Shown one piece after another: positions 1 through 8,447 of a stretch of DNA of 50,126 nucleotides. Both the position numbers and the translations under genes were made by a program. Source of the stretch: Actinomycetes bacterium. GTDB lineage: Bacteria > Actinomycetota > Acidimicrobiia > Acidimicrobiales > Microtrichaceae. Every line of letters starts with the position of its first letter. Within the stretch, counting starts at the first letter, position 1. The notes below the pieces were generated by a model. It was not told the DNA's origin. It made no database searches and was given only the letters and a program-made list of their open reading frames with translations. The stretch spans positions 1 to 50,126 of the forward strand of contig JAEWED010000255.1 of NCBI GenBank assembly GCA_023389745.1. Reading direction: 5' to 3'.

Positions 1-374
1 GGCGCGAGGAACGGACCGGGCAGATCCGGGTTGGTGAACACGCCCGAGATCACGACGCTCACCTCGTCGTCGGGCGCGGTCGCGTCACGCAGCAGGCCCT
101 GGACCTGGGCGGCGCTGCGACCGTTGCGCAGCACCTGCACCGACGTCGTCACCGGCCCGCAGGCGACCGGACGGCAGTACGTGGCGCTCGCACTCGCGAG
201 GGTGAGGTCGTCGCGTGCGAGCACCGCCTCCATCGCCCGGAGCGCTGCGGCCATCACCACGCCGCCCTGGGCGAAGAAGAGGCCCCACGCGTCGGTGATC
301 ACCGAGTGGACCAGCGCCGGCCGGTCGTCGTCGACCACCGGGGTGGTGTCGGTCAGGATGTTCGGTGTCGTCAC
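1..374 (-). CDS. Acyl-CoA thioesterase, TesB-like hotdog fold (N-terminal part; gene runs off the window)
   Basis: This is the first about 124 residues of a protein whose C-terminus lies beyond base 1. Reading from a GTG at 374 it begins VTTPNILTDTTPVVDDDRP. It continues with a hotdog-like stretch containing FFAQGGVVMAAALRAME and a later segment CGPVTTSVQVLRNGRSAAQVQ. The alternation 'GG..MAAAL' then 'RP..CGP....V..LR.GRS' is typical of TesB-type acyl-CoA thioesterases, which hydrolyse fatty acyl-CoA to free acid and CoA in the cytoplasm. A purine-rich AAAGGG lies 4 bases before the GTG and supports this start. The call is by pattern only, and the substrate cannot be told. Upstream, towards 498, there is only a short intergenic stretch with direct repeats. 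Confidence 0.65.
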   Translation of the reverse strand, partial: MTTPNILTDTTPVVDDDRPALVHSVITDAWGLFFAQGGVVMAAALRAMEAVLARDDLTLASASATYCRPVACGPVTTSVQVLRNGRSAAQVQGLLRDATAPDDEVSVVISGVFTNPDLPGPFLA

Positions 375-388
375 GATGCCCTTTCTGG

Positions 389-441
389 CACGGCCTCGGT
401 GTCACGGCCTCTTCGGTCACGCCCCGATGACACGGCCTCGG
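389..441. repeat. Three short direct repeats CACGGCCTC
   Basis: The 9-mer CACGGCCTC occurs at about 389, 403 and 431 in the gap between the thioesterase fragment and the small membrane protein. The first and third copies extend to CACGGCCTCGG. Spacing is uneven (14 and 28 bases). It could be a regulator-binding cluster upstream of the thioesterase or simply low-complexity drift; no function is claimed. Confidence 0.35.
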
Positions 442-497
442 CCCCGGGGCGCGCTGCGCCCTCGTCTGCGGGACAGGGACGGTCCCGGCCCCGGTCG

Positions 498-701
498 TCA
501 GTCCTTGCGGAACTGCCCGTCCTTGCCGCCGGTCACCAGGTTGTACGCCGATGCGGCGACCACGATCGGCCAGCAGACCAGTCCGATCCAGGGCACGAAC
601 CCGCCCTCGCCGGTGATCAGGTTGACCAGAGCGACGACCGTGAGCACCACGGCCAGCACGAGCACGAGCCACTGCAGCATCCGTCGACGTTCGTTGGTCA
701 T
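498..701 (-). CDS. Small two-helix membrane protein of unknown function
   Basis: A 67-residue protein starting MTNERRRMLQ. It has two hydrophobic segments, at about residues 9-30 (LQWLVLVLAVVLTVVALVNL) and 36-53 (FVPWIGLVCWPIVVAASAY), and a charged tail ending GGKDGQFRKD. The positive N-terminus and the short loop suggest a hairpin in the membrane with both ends in the cytoplasm. It lies 97 bases downstream of an ABC exporter gene on the same strand. No family was recognised. The coding call rests on the clean hydrophobic pattern, the start codon and the absence of a better frame here. Confidence 0.6.
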   Translation of the reverse strand: MTNERRRMLQWLVLVLAVVLTVVALVNLITGEGGFVPWIGLVCWPIVVAASAYNLVTGGKDGQFRKD

Positions 702-798
702 CCCACGAGCCTACCGACGGGCCCGGCTCGCCCGAACACCGGCTCGCCCGAATGCCAGCCCGACCGGACGCCAGGCCGACCGACCCAGGCGGCGCGAC

Positions 799-2589
799 TC
801 AGGCGGCGCGGGTGTTGCCGACCCAGGACTCGTAGAGGCGGCCGTACACGCCGCCGGCTGCGACGAGCTCGTCGTGCGAGCCGAACTGCACGATGCGCCC
901 GGCGTCGAAGACGACCACCAGGTCGGCCGCCTCGGCGGTCGAGAGGCGGTGGGCGATCGACACGGTCGTGCGTCCTTCGGCAAGCCGGGCGAGCGCCACC
1001 GACAGCGCCCGTTCGGTCTCGGGGTCGACCGCGCTGGTCGCCTCGTCGAGGATCAACAACCCGGGGTCAGCGAGCTGCGCACGAGCCAGAGCGACGAGCT
1101 GACGCTCCCCGACCGACAGCGCGTCGCCGCGTTCGCCGACCTCGGTCGCCAACCCGTCGGGCAGACCGTCGACCCACCAGTCGAGCTCGAGCGCACGGAA
1201 CGCCTCGACCACCTCGGCGTCGGTCGCGCCGTCACGCCCGTACTTCACGTTCTCGGCGATCGTCGTCTCGAACAGGAAGCCGTCCTGGGGCACCAGACGG
1301 ATCGCGGTCGAGCGCGACGCCTTGGACACCTCGTCGAGCGGCACACCGCCGATCGTGATCGTGCCCGAGGTCGGGTCCGCGAGCCGCGACAGCAGCTTGG
1401 CGAGCGTCGTCTTGCCCGATCCCGTCTCGCCCACGATCGCGACGTTCACACCGGCGGGCAGGGTGAGCTCGACGTCGCGCAGCACCGGGTGGCCCGGCTC
1501 GTACTCGAAGCCGACGTCCTTCACACGGACCTCGAGCGCGCCGGCGGGCAGGGCGACGCCGGGTGTCGGCTCGACGACGTCGATCGGCTCGTCGAGCAGG
1601 TTGAGCACCTTGTGCCAGCCGGCGAGCGCGGTCTGGGTCTGGTCGAGCACCTCGCCGATCTCTGCGACCGGCTGCACGATCATGTTGGCGAGGAACACCA
1701 CGGCGATCAGCGTCGCCGCCGACAGACCCCACTCCGGGCCCCACCACACGCCGGCGCCGACGACGGCGGCCAGCGTGAGGCCGCTGAACACGTCCGAGAC
1801 GGGGAACATGATGGCGAAGAAGAACCGGGCCCGCAGCTGGCTGCGGTACTGGCGGTCGATCGCCCCGTTGAGGCGACTGCGAGCGGCGGGCACGTTCGCG
1901 TAGGCCCGGATGACCCGGATGCCGGTCACCGTCTCGCTGAGCTCCGAGAGGGTGTCGGACACCCTGGTCCGCAGGTCGTCGTAGGCGCTCAGCTGGCGCT
2001 TCTGCACCAGCTTCATCACCGGCACGATCGGTGAGATGACGACGAGCACGACGATCGCGAGCTGCCAGCTGTAGATCGCGATCACGACGAGCGACACGAA
2101 GATGATCGTGAGGTTCACGACCCAGCTGACCGCACCCCACGAGGCGAACTGGGCGAGGGTCTCGATGTCGGAGGTGACCCGGGCAACGAGCACGCCGCGC
2201 TTCGACTCGTTGTGGTGCGCCATGCTCAGCCGGTGCACGTGGGCGAACGCGCGGGTGCGCAGCCCGAAGATCACGTTCTCGGCGGTGCGCATGAGGCGCA
2301 TGTACGTGAACCGGTTCAGCACCGCGAGCGCCACCATGGCCACGACCGCCGCCGCGCCCGCGCCGAGGATGAAGCCCCAGTCGGGCTCCCCCTCGGAGAT
2401 GCCCTTGCTCAGGATCTGCTGGATGGCGATCGGGATGACCATCTTGCCGAGCGCCATGACCAGGGCCATGCCGATCGACAGGCTGATCCCCGCACGCAGC
2501 TCCGGCGTGGAGCGCACGCCGGCGCGCAGCACCTCGAGGGCACCGACCTGGACGTCCTCGTCGCCCTCGACCTTGGGCTGCACCCTCAC
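799..2589 (-). CDS. ABC exporter half-transporter, catalytic-Glu subunit of a heterodimer
   Basis: A fused membrane and ATPase half-exporter of 596 residues. The start is set at GTG 2589, which overlaps the TGA of the upstream partner gene as GTGA; the open frame further upstream reads as out-of-frame sequence of that partner. Residues 35-310 hold the six-helix permease. The nucleotide-binding domain has Walker A GETGSGKT (387-394), a Q-loop Gln at 435, a non-canonical signature LSVGE (491-495), Walker B LLILDE with catalytic Glu516, and switch His547. It should pair with the product of 2586-4601 in the plasma membrane and export a lipid, peptide or drug; the substrate is unknown. The degenerate signature is complementary to the partner's degenerate Walker B. 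Confidence 0.9.
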   Translation of the reverse strand: MRVQPKVEGDEDVQVGALEVLRAGVRSTPELRAGISLSIGMALVMALGKMVIPIAIQQILSKGISEGEPDWGFILGAGAAAVVAMVALAVLNRFTYMRLMRTAENVIFGLRTRAFAHVHRLSMAHHNESKRGVLVARVTSDIETLAQFASWGAVSWVVNLTIIFVSLVVIAIYSWQLAIVVLVVISPIVPVMKLVQKRQLSAYDDLRTRVSDTLSELSETVTGIRVIRAYANVPAARSRLNGAIDRQYRSQLRARFFFAIMFPVSDVFSGLTLAAVVGAGVWWGPEWGLSAATLIAVVFLANMIVQPVAEIGEVLDQTQTALAGWHKVLNLLDEPIDVVEPTPGVALPAGALEVRVKDVGFEYEPGHPVLRDVELTLPAGVNVAIVGETGSGKTTLAKLLSRLADPTSGTITIGGVPLDEVSKASRSTAIRLVPQDGFLFETTIAENVKYGRDGATDAEVVEAFRALELDWWVDGLPDGLATEVGERGDALSVGERQLVALARAQLADPGLLILDEATSAVDPETERALSVALARLAEGRTTVSIAHRLSTAEAADLVVVFDAGRIVQFGSHDELVAAGGVYGRLYESWVGNTRAA

Positions 2590-4601
2590 TGGAGCACTCC
2601 GTCGGGATCGAGGTCCTCGGGCATGTCGGGGTCCTCCGCGAAACAGGCGTCGCGTTCGACGGCCTCCTCCACCTCGTAGGCGGTGACCAGCGCCCGGTAG
2701 TCGGGGTCGGTGAGCATCTCGGCGTGCGTGCCCGTGCCGCGAACGGCGCCGTCCTCGAGGTGCACGACCCGGTCGGCGAGCAGGATCGTCGACAGCCGGT
2801 GGGCGACGACCAGCATCGTCGTGTCGCCCGAGCGCAGACCACCGAGGATCTCGGCCTCGATGACCGGGTCGACCGCCGAGGTCGCGTCGTCGAGGATCAG
2901 CACCCGCGGTGAGCCGGCGAGCGCACGGGCCAGGGCGACGCGTTGACGCTGCCCGCCCGAGAGCGTCACTCCTCGCTCGCCCACGACCGTCGCCGCGCCG
3001 TGGGGCAGCTGTGACACGAACCGGGCGGCGCGTGCCCGCTCCAACGCGTCCTGCAGGCCCTCGTCGCCGACGTCGCGGTCCATGACGACGTTGTCGGCGA
3101 TGGGTGCGGCGAAGAGGAAGCCCTCCTGGAACGCCAGCGAGACCGAGTCGCGCAGCTCGTCCGCATCGAGGGTGTCGATCGGGACACCGCCGACACGGAT
3201 GCGGCCGGCCGAGGGCTCGTCGAGGCGCATCAGCAAGTTGGTCAACGTGCTCTTGCCGGAGCCCGTCGGGCCGACCAGCGCGACGACCTCGCCCGGCGCG
3301 GCGTCGAAGGTGACGTCGCGCAGCACCTCGGTGGTGCCGTACTCGAAGGACACGCCGTCGACCTGCAACGACAGCGGTCCGTCGGGCAGCGTGCCGCTCG
3401 CCGCGTCGGCGAAGGTCGCGTCCTCGGACCGCTCGGCGGCGAGCGCCTTGGCGCTGCGGCGCGCCTCGGGTGCGGCGCCGGCGTCGCGCCCGGTCTCGTG
3501 GCGCGACCGGGTGCCGGTCGCCGAGGGGTCGGTCGGCTCGGCGAGCAGCGCGTCGACCCGACGCACCGAGACCACCGAACGCGGCATCGACTCGAACATG
3601 AACCCGACGATGCGCATGGGGAAGGCCAGCCACCCGAACAGGGCGACCGCCTGCACCAGGTCACCCGCGGTGGCCTCACCGCTGTCGATGCGCCACGCAC
3701 CGGCGACCAGCAGCGCCACCGTGCCCAGGTTGGGCAGCAGGTCGATCATCGGCTGGAACACCGACGTGAGCCGGGCGACGTCGAGGCGTTCGGTCCGCAG
3801 CCGGTCGGCGGCCGCCTGGAAGCGCTCGTCCTCGTGCTCCTCGCGGCCGAGGGTCTTCACGGCCAGGGCCCCGTCGAAGCTCTCGTGCGCGATCGAGGAG
3901 ACCTCGCCGAGACGGGACTGCACGATGGCGGCCGGGCCGTTCACCTTGTTCGTGTAGTAGCGGCTGAGGAAGGCGAGCGCGGGGAAGAGGATCAGCGCCA
4001 CCAGCGCGAAGTACGGGTCGGTGTTGTACAGGCTGACCAACGAGACACCCAGCAGCGCGATCACACCGATCGAGAACGGCAGGGGCATGAGCAGCTGCGT
4101 GCCGGTGGTGATGTCGACGTCCGCGTTGGCGAGCAGCTGCCCGGTCGGATGGCGCCGGTAGGACGACATCGGCATCGTCAGCAGCCGCTCCCCCACGCTG
4201 CGGCGCAGCGAGGCCTGCATGCGCGTCTCGGTGACCGAGCCGTACCACCGCCGCACGACGACCGACAGCCCGCGGAGCACCGCGACCACGAACAGCGCGG
4301 CGACCGCCCACCAGACCGTCCCGGCCGACACGCCCTCGTCGAAGGCGGGTTCGATGACCTCGTCGGTGATGCGGCCCAGCACGTAGGTCGCGCCGACCAC
4401 CAGCAGCGCCCACGACACGCCACCGATGAGCGACAGCGCGAACGGCACCGGGTGCATGGCGACGAACCGACCGATGAGCGCGAGGCCCTGGCGGGTCGGC
4501 GAGGGGTCGGACGAGCGAGGTCCGGCCGACGGGTCGACGTCGCCGACGGGCGGGGTCTCGTCGTCGGGCGCTGCGTCCGAGGGATGTGCGACTGCGGTCA
4601 C
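2586..4601 (-). CDS. ABC exporter half-transporter, degenerate-Walker-B subunit of a heterodimer
   Basis: A 671-residue ABC exporter half. A hydrophilic N-terminus of about 40 residues precedes the six-helix permease (about 45-335), a charged linker (355-405), and the ATPase domain. The domain shows Walker A GPTGSGKS (444-451), Q-loop Gln492, a perfect signature LSGGQ (547-551) and switch His601. Walker B is VLILDD, so Asp572 stands where the catalytic Glu normally sits. This Asp-for-Glu change is typical of the degenerate site in heterodimeric exporters of the TM287/288 and BmrCD type. The start is GTG at 4601, with GGAG upstream. The gene overlaps the next one by 4 bases (GTGA), which points to coupled, equimolar synthesis. 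Confidence 0.9.
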   Translation of the reverse strand: MTAVAHPSDAAPDDETPPVGDVDPSAGPRSSDPSPTRQGLALIGRFVAMHPVPFALSLIGGVSWALLVVGATYVLGRITDEVIEPAFDEGVSAGTVWWAVAALFVVAVLRGLSVVVRRWYGSVTETRMQASLRRSVGERLLTMPMSSYRRHPTGQLLANADVDITTGTQLLMPLPFSIGVIALLGVSLVSLYNTDPYFALVALILFPALAFLSRYYTNKVNGPAAIVQSRLGEVSSIAHESFDGALAVKTLGREEHEDERFQAAADRLRTERLDVARLTSVFQPMIDLLPNLGTVALLVAGAWRIDSGEATAGDLVQAVALFGWLAFPMRIVGFMFESMPRSVVSVRRVDALLAEPTDPSATGTRSRHETGRDAGAAPEARRSAKALAAERSEDATFADAASGTLPDGPLSLQVDGVSFEYGTTEVLRDVTFDAAPGEVVALVGPTGSGKSTLTNLLMRLDEPSAGRIRVGGVPIDTLDADELRDSVSLAFQEGFLFAAPIADNVVMDRDVGDEGLQDALERARAARFVSQLPHGAATVVGERGVTLSGGQRQRVALARALAGSPRVLILDDATSAVDPVIEAEILGGLRSGDTTMLVVAHRLSTILLADRVVHLEDGAVRGTGTHAEMLTDPDYRALVTAYEVEEAVERDACFAEDPDMPEDLDPDGVLQ

Positions 4602-4654
4602 CGGCTACTCAACACTCCGGAATCGAGGGGCGTTCCAAGGTACCCCCGACGCGA

Positions 4655-4697
4655 ATCTGCCTCCGATTCGATATCGACGATCGAATCGGAGGCAGAT
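4655..4697. terminator. Perfect 18-bp stem hairpin after the aldehyde dehydrogenase gene
   Basis: Left arm 4655-4672 (ATCTGCCTCCGATTCGAT) and right arm 4680-4697 pair over 18 bases without mismatch around a 7-base loop. It begins 17 bases past the aldehyde dehydrogenase stop, between two minus-strand genes. There is no T-run, so it is at best a U-less terminator or an mRNA 3'-end stabiliser. Its design resembles hairpins elsewhere in the window. Confidence 0.7.
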
Positions 4698-4714
4698 GTC
4701 GTGTCGAGCAGGGC

Positions 4715-6145
4715 TCAGAGCTGGATCGACTTGGTCTCGAGGAACTCCTCGAGACCCCAACGGCCACGCTCGCGGGTGTTGCCCGACTGCTTGTAGCCGC
4801 CGAAGGGCGCCGCGGTGTTGAACGCCCCGCCGTTGATGTCGACCTGGCCGGTGCGCAGACGACGGGCGATCGCCTTGGCGCGCTCGGGATCCGCCGACTG
4901 CACGCCGCCGGAGAGCCCGTAGATCGTGCCGTTCGCAATCTCGACCGCTTCGTCGTCGTCGGAGTAGGTGAGGATCGACAGCACCGGCCCGAAGATCTCC
5001 TCCTGCGCGATGGTCATGTCGGGCGTGACGTCACCGAAGACCGTCGGCTTGACGTAGTAGCCCTTCTCGAACTCCTCGGGCTGCTCCGGACCGCCGACGA
5101 GCAGCGTCGCGCCCTCGTCGATGCCCTTCTGGATGTAGGTGCGCACACGCTCCTGGTGGGCCTTCGACGAGAGCGGGCCCAGCGCGTGGAACAGGTCGGG
5201 CTCGTCGGCCTTGGGATCGACCAGGCGGACCTTGGAGGCCTCCTCGACGATCGCGTCGACGTACTCGTCCTTGCGCGACGCGGGCACCAGCACACGGGTG
5301 AGCGCCGAGCACGTCTGGCCCGAGTTGATGAACGACGAGAACACGCCGCCCATCGCGACCGCTGCCGGGTCGGCGTCGTCGAGGATGATGTTGGCGGACT
5401 TGCCGCCGAGCTCGAGGCCGACGCGCTTCACGGTGTCGGCGGCGGTGCGGGTGACCGCAGCGCCCGCACGGCCCGAGCCGGTGAACGAGATCATGTCGAT
5501 GTCGGGGTGCGCCGACATCGCCTCGCCGACGACGGGGCCCTGACCGACGACCATGTTGAACACGCCGGCGGGCAGCCCGACCTCGTCGATGACCTCGGCC
5601 AGGATGTAGGCGTTGAGCGGGGTGACCTCGGACGGCTTGAGGACCACGGTGCAGCCCGCGGCGATCGCCGGGACGACCTTGCAGATGATCAGGTACAGGG
5701 GGTAGTTCCACGGCGTGATGGCGCCGACGACGCCGATCGGCTCGCGCACGATGAGCGAGTTGCCGAGGGTCTCCTCGAACTCGTAGCCCTCGACGAGGCT
5801 GGCGAAGCTCTCCCACTCACCCATGGACAGTCCGGCCTGGACCATCTGGGCGAAGGTCTTCGGCGAGCCGACCTCGGAGGAGATGGTGTCGACGATGTCG
5901 TCGAACCGGGCGGCGAGGCCGGCACCGATGTCGCGCAGGTACTTCGCTCGGACGTCGACGGGCGTGTTCGACCAGGTGGCGAACGCCGCCTTGGCCGCGG
6001 CGACTGCGGCGTCGACATCGGCGGCGGTCCCCTCGGCGACCTCGGCGATGACCTCTTCGGTGGCGGAGTCCGTCACCGCCGACCGGGTCGTCCCCGTCGA
6101 GGGCACCCACTTGCCGTCGATGTAGAAGTTCTCGAGCACCTTCAT
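4715..6145 (-). CDS. NAD(P)-dependent aldehyde dehydrogenase
   Basis: A full-length 476-residue aldehyde dehydrogenase, which oxidises an aldehyde to a carboxylic acid with NAD or NADP in the cytoplasm. All catalytic landmarks are present: Asn147 in ITPWNYP, Lys170 in VVLKPSE, the FTGSGRAG cofactor loop (221-228), general base Glu245 in LELGGKS, nucleophile Cys279 in NSGQTCS, and the EIFGPVLS motif near residue 375. The start ATG at 6145 has AGGGGG 5-10 bases upstream. The substrate cannot be told from sequence. A TetR-style palindrome lies about 135 bases upstream (6279-6298), which fits an inducible catabolic gene. A strong hairpin follows the stop codon. Confidence 0.93.
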   Translation of the reverse strand: MKVLENFYIDGKWVPSTGTTRSAVTDSATEEVIAEVAEGTAADVDAAVAAAKAAFATWSNTPVDVRAKYLRDIGAGLAARFDDIVDTISSEVGSPKTFAQMVQAGLSMGEWESFASLVEGYEFEETLGNSLIVREPIGVVGAITPWNYPLYLIICKVVPAIAAGCTVVLKPSEVTPLNAYILAEVIDEVGLPAGVFNMVVGQGPVVGEAMSAHPDIDMISFTGSGRAGAAVTRTAADTVKRVGLELGGKSANIILDDADPAAVAMGGVFSSFINSGQTCSALTRVLVPASRKDEYVDAIVEEASKVRLVDPKADEPDLFHALGPLSSKAHQERVRTYIQKGIDEGATLLVGGPEQPEEFEKGYYVKPTVFGDVTPDMTIAQEEIFGPVLSILTYSDDDEAVEIANGTIYGLSGGVQSADPERAKAIARRLRTGQVDINGGAFNTAAPFGGYKQSGNTRERGRWGLEEFLETKSIQL

Positions 6146-6278
6146 GGTTCCCCCTTCGACCGGTCTGGGTGCGCCAGCCGGACTCGGATCTTCGGTTGTC
6201 TGCTCTTCGGTTGCCTGCGCAGCTACGGGCCGCCGGCCGTCCGGGCGACGGTGGTCGACCGGGCGCTGGCCCCCCGAA

Positions 6279-6298
6279 ACTTGACCGATCCGTCAAGT
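6279..6298. promoter_or_regulatory. Candidate operator palindrome upstream of the aldehyde dehydrogenase
   Basis: ACTTGACCGATCCGTCAAGT has perfect 7-bp arms (6279-6285 and 6292-6298) with a 6-bp centre that is itself nearly symmetric. Its size and TTGAC/GTCAA half-sites match the usual shape of TetR-family operators. It lies between the divergent aldehyde dehydrogenase and kinase genes, closer to the dehydrogenase. The regulator gene is not in the window. Confidence 0.45.
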
Positions 6299-6364
6299 CG
6301 CTGCCCGATGGTACCCCGCGCCGGATCCGGCCGCTCCGCGACGTGCGGGACCACCTCGGGCGAT

Positions 6365-6400
6365 GTCGTTGACAGTGTTGTCAGTCACAACGACTACGCT
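6365..6400 (+). promoter_or_regulatory. Leaderless promoter of the kinase gene with nested inverted repeats
   Basis: A -35-like TTGACA (6369-6374) and a -10-like TACGCT (6395-6400) stand before the kinase ATG at 6408. The -10 box is followed by exactly 7 bases and then the ATG, with no ribosome-binding site, so transcript and translation probably start together. The 20-base spacing is long. Two inverted repeats overlap the promoter: GTCGTTG/CAACGAC (6365-6371 and 6388-6394) and, inside it, TGACA-GTGT-TGTCA (6370-6383). They could bind a repressor. Confidence 0.5.
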
Positions 6401-6407
6401 CTCGGGC

Positions 6408-8366
6408 ATGGGACGGGAGGACCATGGCGAGGAACCTCCGTCCTCGGGCGTGCCGGCGGCGGATCACGAAGGCGGCGGGAACGAGGGCGACGGGGTCGAC
6501 TCCGGTGGGGTCGACGCGGCGGCGACGCTCGCGCCAGAGGTCGCGCACGTCGTGCCACGACCGGCGGGAGCGGTGCCGACGGTCGTGGTCGAGGGCTACG
6601 ACCGGGTCGAGCTGATCGGCCGTGGCGGCTTCGCGACCGTCTGGAAGGCCCGCCAGATCACGATGGACCGCGTCGTCGCGCTGAAGGTGATGGACCACCA
6701 CCTCACCGACGACGAGGCGGTGCGCCGCTTCGCGTTGGAGTCCTCGGCGCTCGTCGAGCTGTCGTGGAACGCCCACATCGTGCACGTCTACGACACCGGC
6801 GTGGCCGCCGACGGTCGCCCCTACCTGGCCATGGAGTACCTGCCCGAGGGCACGCTGGGCGACCGGGTGCGGGCCGAGGGCGCCCTCGCGCCCGACGAGG
6901 TCCGCCGGATCGGACTCGCGTTGACCGACGCGGTCGGCGCGGCGCACGAGGCCGGGGTCCTGCACCGCGACCTCAAGCCCGACAACGTCCTGCTCGGGCG
7001 GCGAGACGACCCGAAGCTGGCCGACTTCGGCATCGCCCGCATCGCAGGCCAGTCGGTGACGTCGACCTCGAGCGCCCAGGCGTTCCGGGGCACGATCCTG
7101 CACGCCGCCCCCGAGCTGCTCGACGGTGAGCAGCCGACCGAGGCCACCGACATCTGGAGCATCGGCTCGACGCTCTACACGCTCTGCACGGGTCACGCCC
7201 CCTTCGCCCGGAGCGCCGCGGGAGAGGACTCGGTCACCGCGATCATCCGGCGCACGTTGCTCGACGACCCGCCCTCGCTGCCGGACTCCGTGCCCGCCGA
7301 CCTGGCCGCGACGATCCTGTCCTGCCTGGCCAAGGATCCCGAGGACCGCCCCGCGAGCGTCACGGAGCTCGGCGCCCGGCTGGCGGGGTCGGCAGCCGCC
7401 GGGGCGCCCGCCGGCACCTCGGGAGTCAGCGCGTCGGGAGAGGGTGCGTCGGGAGAGGGTGCGTCGGGAGGGGGCGCATCGGGCGGTGCGGCGCTCGGGG
7501 GCCGCGAACAGGGTGGACGGCGCCCGGTGCTGCTCGCGGTGGCCTCGATCGCCGTGGTGCTCGCCGTCGGGGTGAGCGTCTGGATGTTCTCCCGCGACGA
7601 CGAACCGTCCGAGGACGCGACGACCACCTCGGTGACCGAGGAGCGTCCGGCCGTCGTGAGCGAGGAGCACCTGTCCGACGAGGAGCGAGAAGAGATCCTC
7701 GCCCGGCCCGAAGGCGTCTCCGACCTCCGACCGCTCGCGGCCACGGGTCGCGCCGACACCTCGGCGTCGCTCCGCGACCGCCTGAACCGCTTCGCGGCGT
7801 CGACCACGGCGCCGGCGGTCCGCAACGCGACGGTGCACCAGGACCTGGGCGGCGAGGAGCTCGACTTCGGCACGCTCCCGGCGCAGATGGACTACAGCGC
7901 GACCAACAAGTCCCTCAACGACGAGTGCTACAAGGTCTACCTCGAGGACCAGGTCGTCGTCGGTGCCGCCGCCGCCATCTGGTCCGACGGCGTCCAGGGC
8001 GTGCTGATCAACTCGATCCAGCTGGAGTCACCCGAGGCCGCACTGCAGTACTACTGGGCGACCGCGTTGTACCACGGCCTCAACGAGGGCCAGTGCTCCG
8101 GCTGGCCCGACAGCGGCGTCGCGATCCGACCCGAGGGGCTCGAGGTGCACCGCCAGGAGTTCGCGGTGCAGGCGACACCCGACGAGCTGCTGACCGCGAT
8201 CGCCAACGACTTCGAGGTCGGTGCGCTCAAGATGGTGCTCGCCTACCAGTCGACCTCGCTCATCGGCGACACCGTCGTCGTCGCCAGCGTCGGGACCTCG
8301 GTGGTGGCCGACCCGGCCGAGCTGACCCGCACGATCGACCAGGCGATCAGCGCCTTCTCCGGCTGA
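6408..8366 (+). CDS. Transmembrane Ser/Thr protein kinase (PknB-type) with extracytoplasmic sensor domain
   Basis: A 652-residue receptor kinase. The ATG at 6408 is preferred over one 45 bases upstream because it sits 7 bases after a -10 box. The catalytic domain (about 64-327) has the Gly-loop IGRGGFATV, Lys93 in VALKV, HRDLKPDN with Asp188, and DFG at 206-208. A low-complexity Gly/Ala/Ser/Glu linker (about 335-370), encoded by 15-bp repeats, leads to one membrane helix (373-394). The outer part of about 255 residues has no PASTA pattern; it may sense an unknown ligand or a partner protein. The family phosphorylates Ser/Thr to control growth, wall or transport functions. A membrane metalloprotease gene follows on the same strand. 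Confidence 0.92.
   Translation: MGREDHGEEPPSSGVPAADHEGGGNEGDGVDSGGVDAAATLAPEVAHVVPRPAGAVPTVVVEGYDRVELIGRGGFATVWKARQITMDRVVALKVMDHHLTDDEAVRRFALESSALVELSWNAHIVHVYDTGVAADGRPYLAMEYLPEGTLGDRVRAEGALAPDEVRRIGLALTDAVGAAHEAGVLHRDLKPDNVLLGRRDDPKLADFGIARIAGQSVTSTSSAQAFRGTILHAAPELLDGEQPTEATDIWSIGSTLYTLCTGHAPFARSAAGEDSVTAIIRRTLLDDPPSLPDSVPADLAATILSCLAKDPEDRPASVTELGARLAGSAAAGAPAGTSGVSASGEGASGEGASGGGASGGAALGGREQGGRRPVLLAVASIAVVLAVGVSVWMFSRDDEPSEDATTTSVTEERPAVVSEEHLSDEEREEILARPEGVSDLRPLAATGRADTSASLRDRLNRFAASTTAPAVRNATVHQDLGGEELDFGTLPAQMDYSATNKSLNDECYKVYLEDQVVVGAAAAIWSDGVQGVLINSIQLESPEAALQYYWATALYHGLNEGQCSGWPDSGVAIRPEGLEVHRQEFAVQATPDELLTAIANDFEVGALKMVLAYQSTSLIGDTVVVASVGTSVVADPAELTRTIDQAISAFSG
7431..7490 (+). 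repeat. 15-bp in-frame tandem repeat, four units
   Basis: The unit GCGTCGGGAGAGGGT occurs at 7431-7445 and 7446-7460, with diverged copies at 7461-7475 and 7476-7490. It encodes repeats of ASGEG in the linker between the kinase domain and the membrane helix of the receptor kinase. Length changes here would keep the frame. Confidence 0.8.
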
Positions 8367-8434
8367 TCCGGAGCTGCCCGTTCGGCGGGTGGAACCGCCC
8401 AGGGACCGGCGGTCCGAAACGGCTCCGGAGGGCG

Positions 8435-8440
8435 TACCAT
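8435..8440 (+). promoter_or_regulatory. Leaderless -10 box (TACCAT) of the metalloprotease gene
   Basis: TACCAT fits TAnnnT and is followed by 7 bases and then the ATG at 8448, the same geometry as at the kinase gene. No convincing -35 box is seen. Confidence 0.45.
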
Positions 8441-8447
8441 CCGAAGC

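Noticed and set aside
724..752. Short direct repeat CGGCTCGCCCGAA twice near the small membrane protein
   Set aside because: Only two copies 16 bases apart in a GC-rich gap; likely chance or local slippage, with no support for a regulatory role.
31..2034. Plus-strand open frame of 667 codons opposite the ABC exporter
   Set aside because: The minus strand has all ABC motifs in order; the plus product is a low-complexity Arg/Asp/Val shadow.
2590..3633. N-terminal extension of the second ABC exporter gene by 348 codons
   Set aside because: The extension is out-of-frame sequence of the partner gene. GTG 2589 overlaps the partner stop and gives a normal exporter length.
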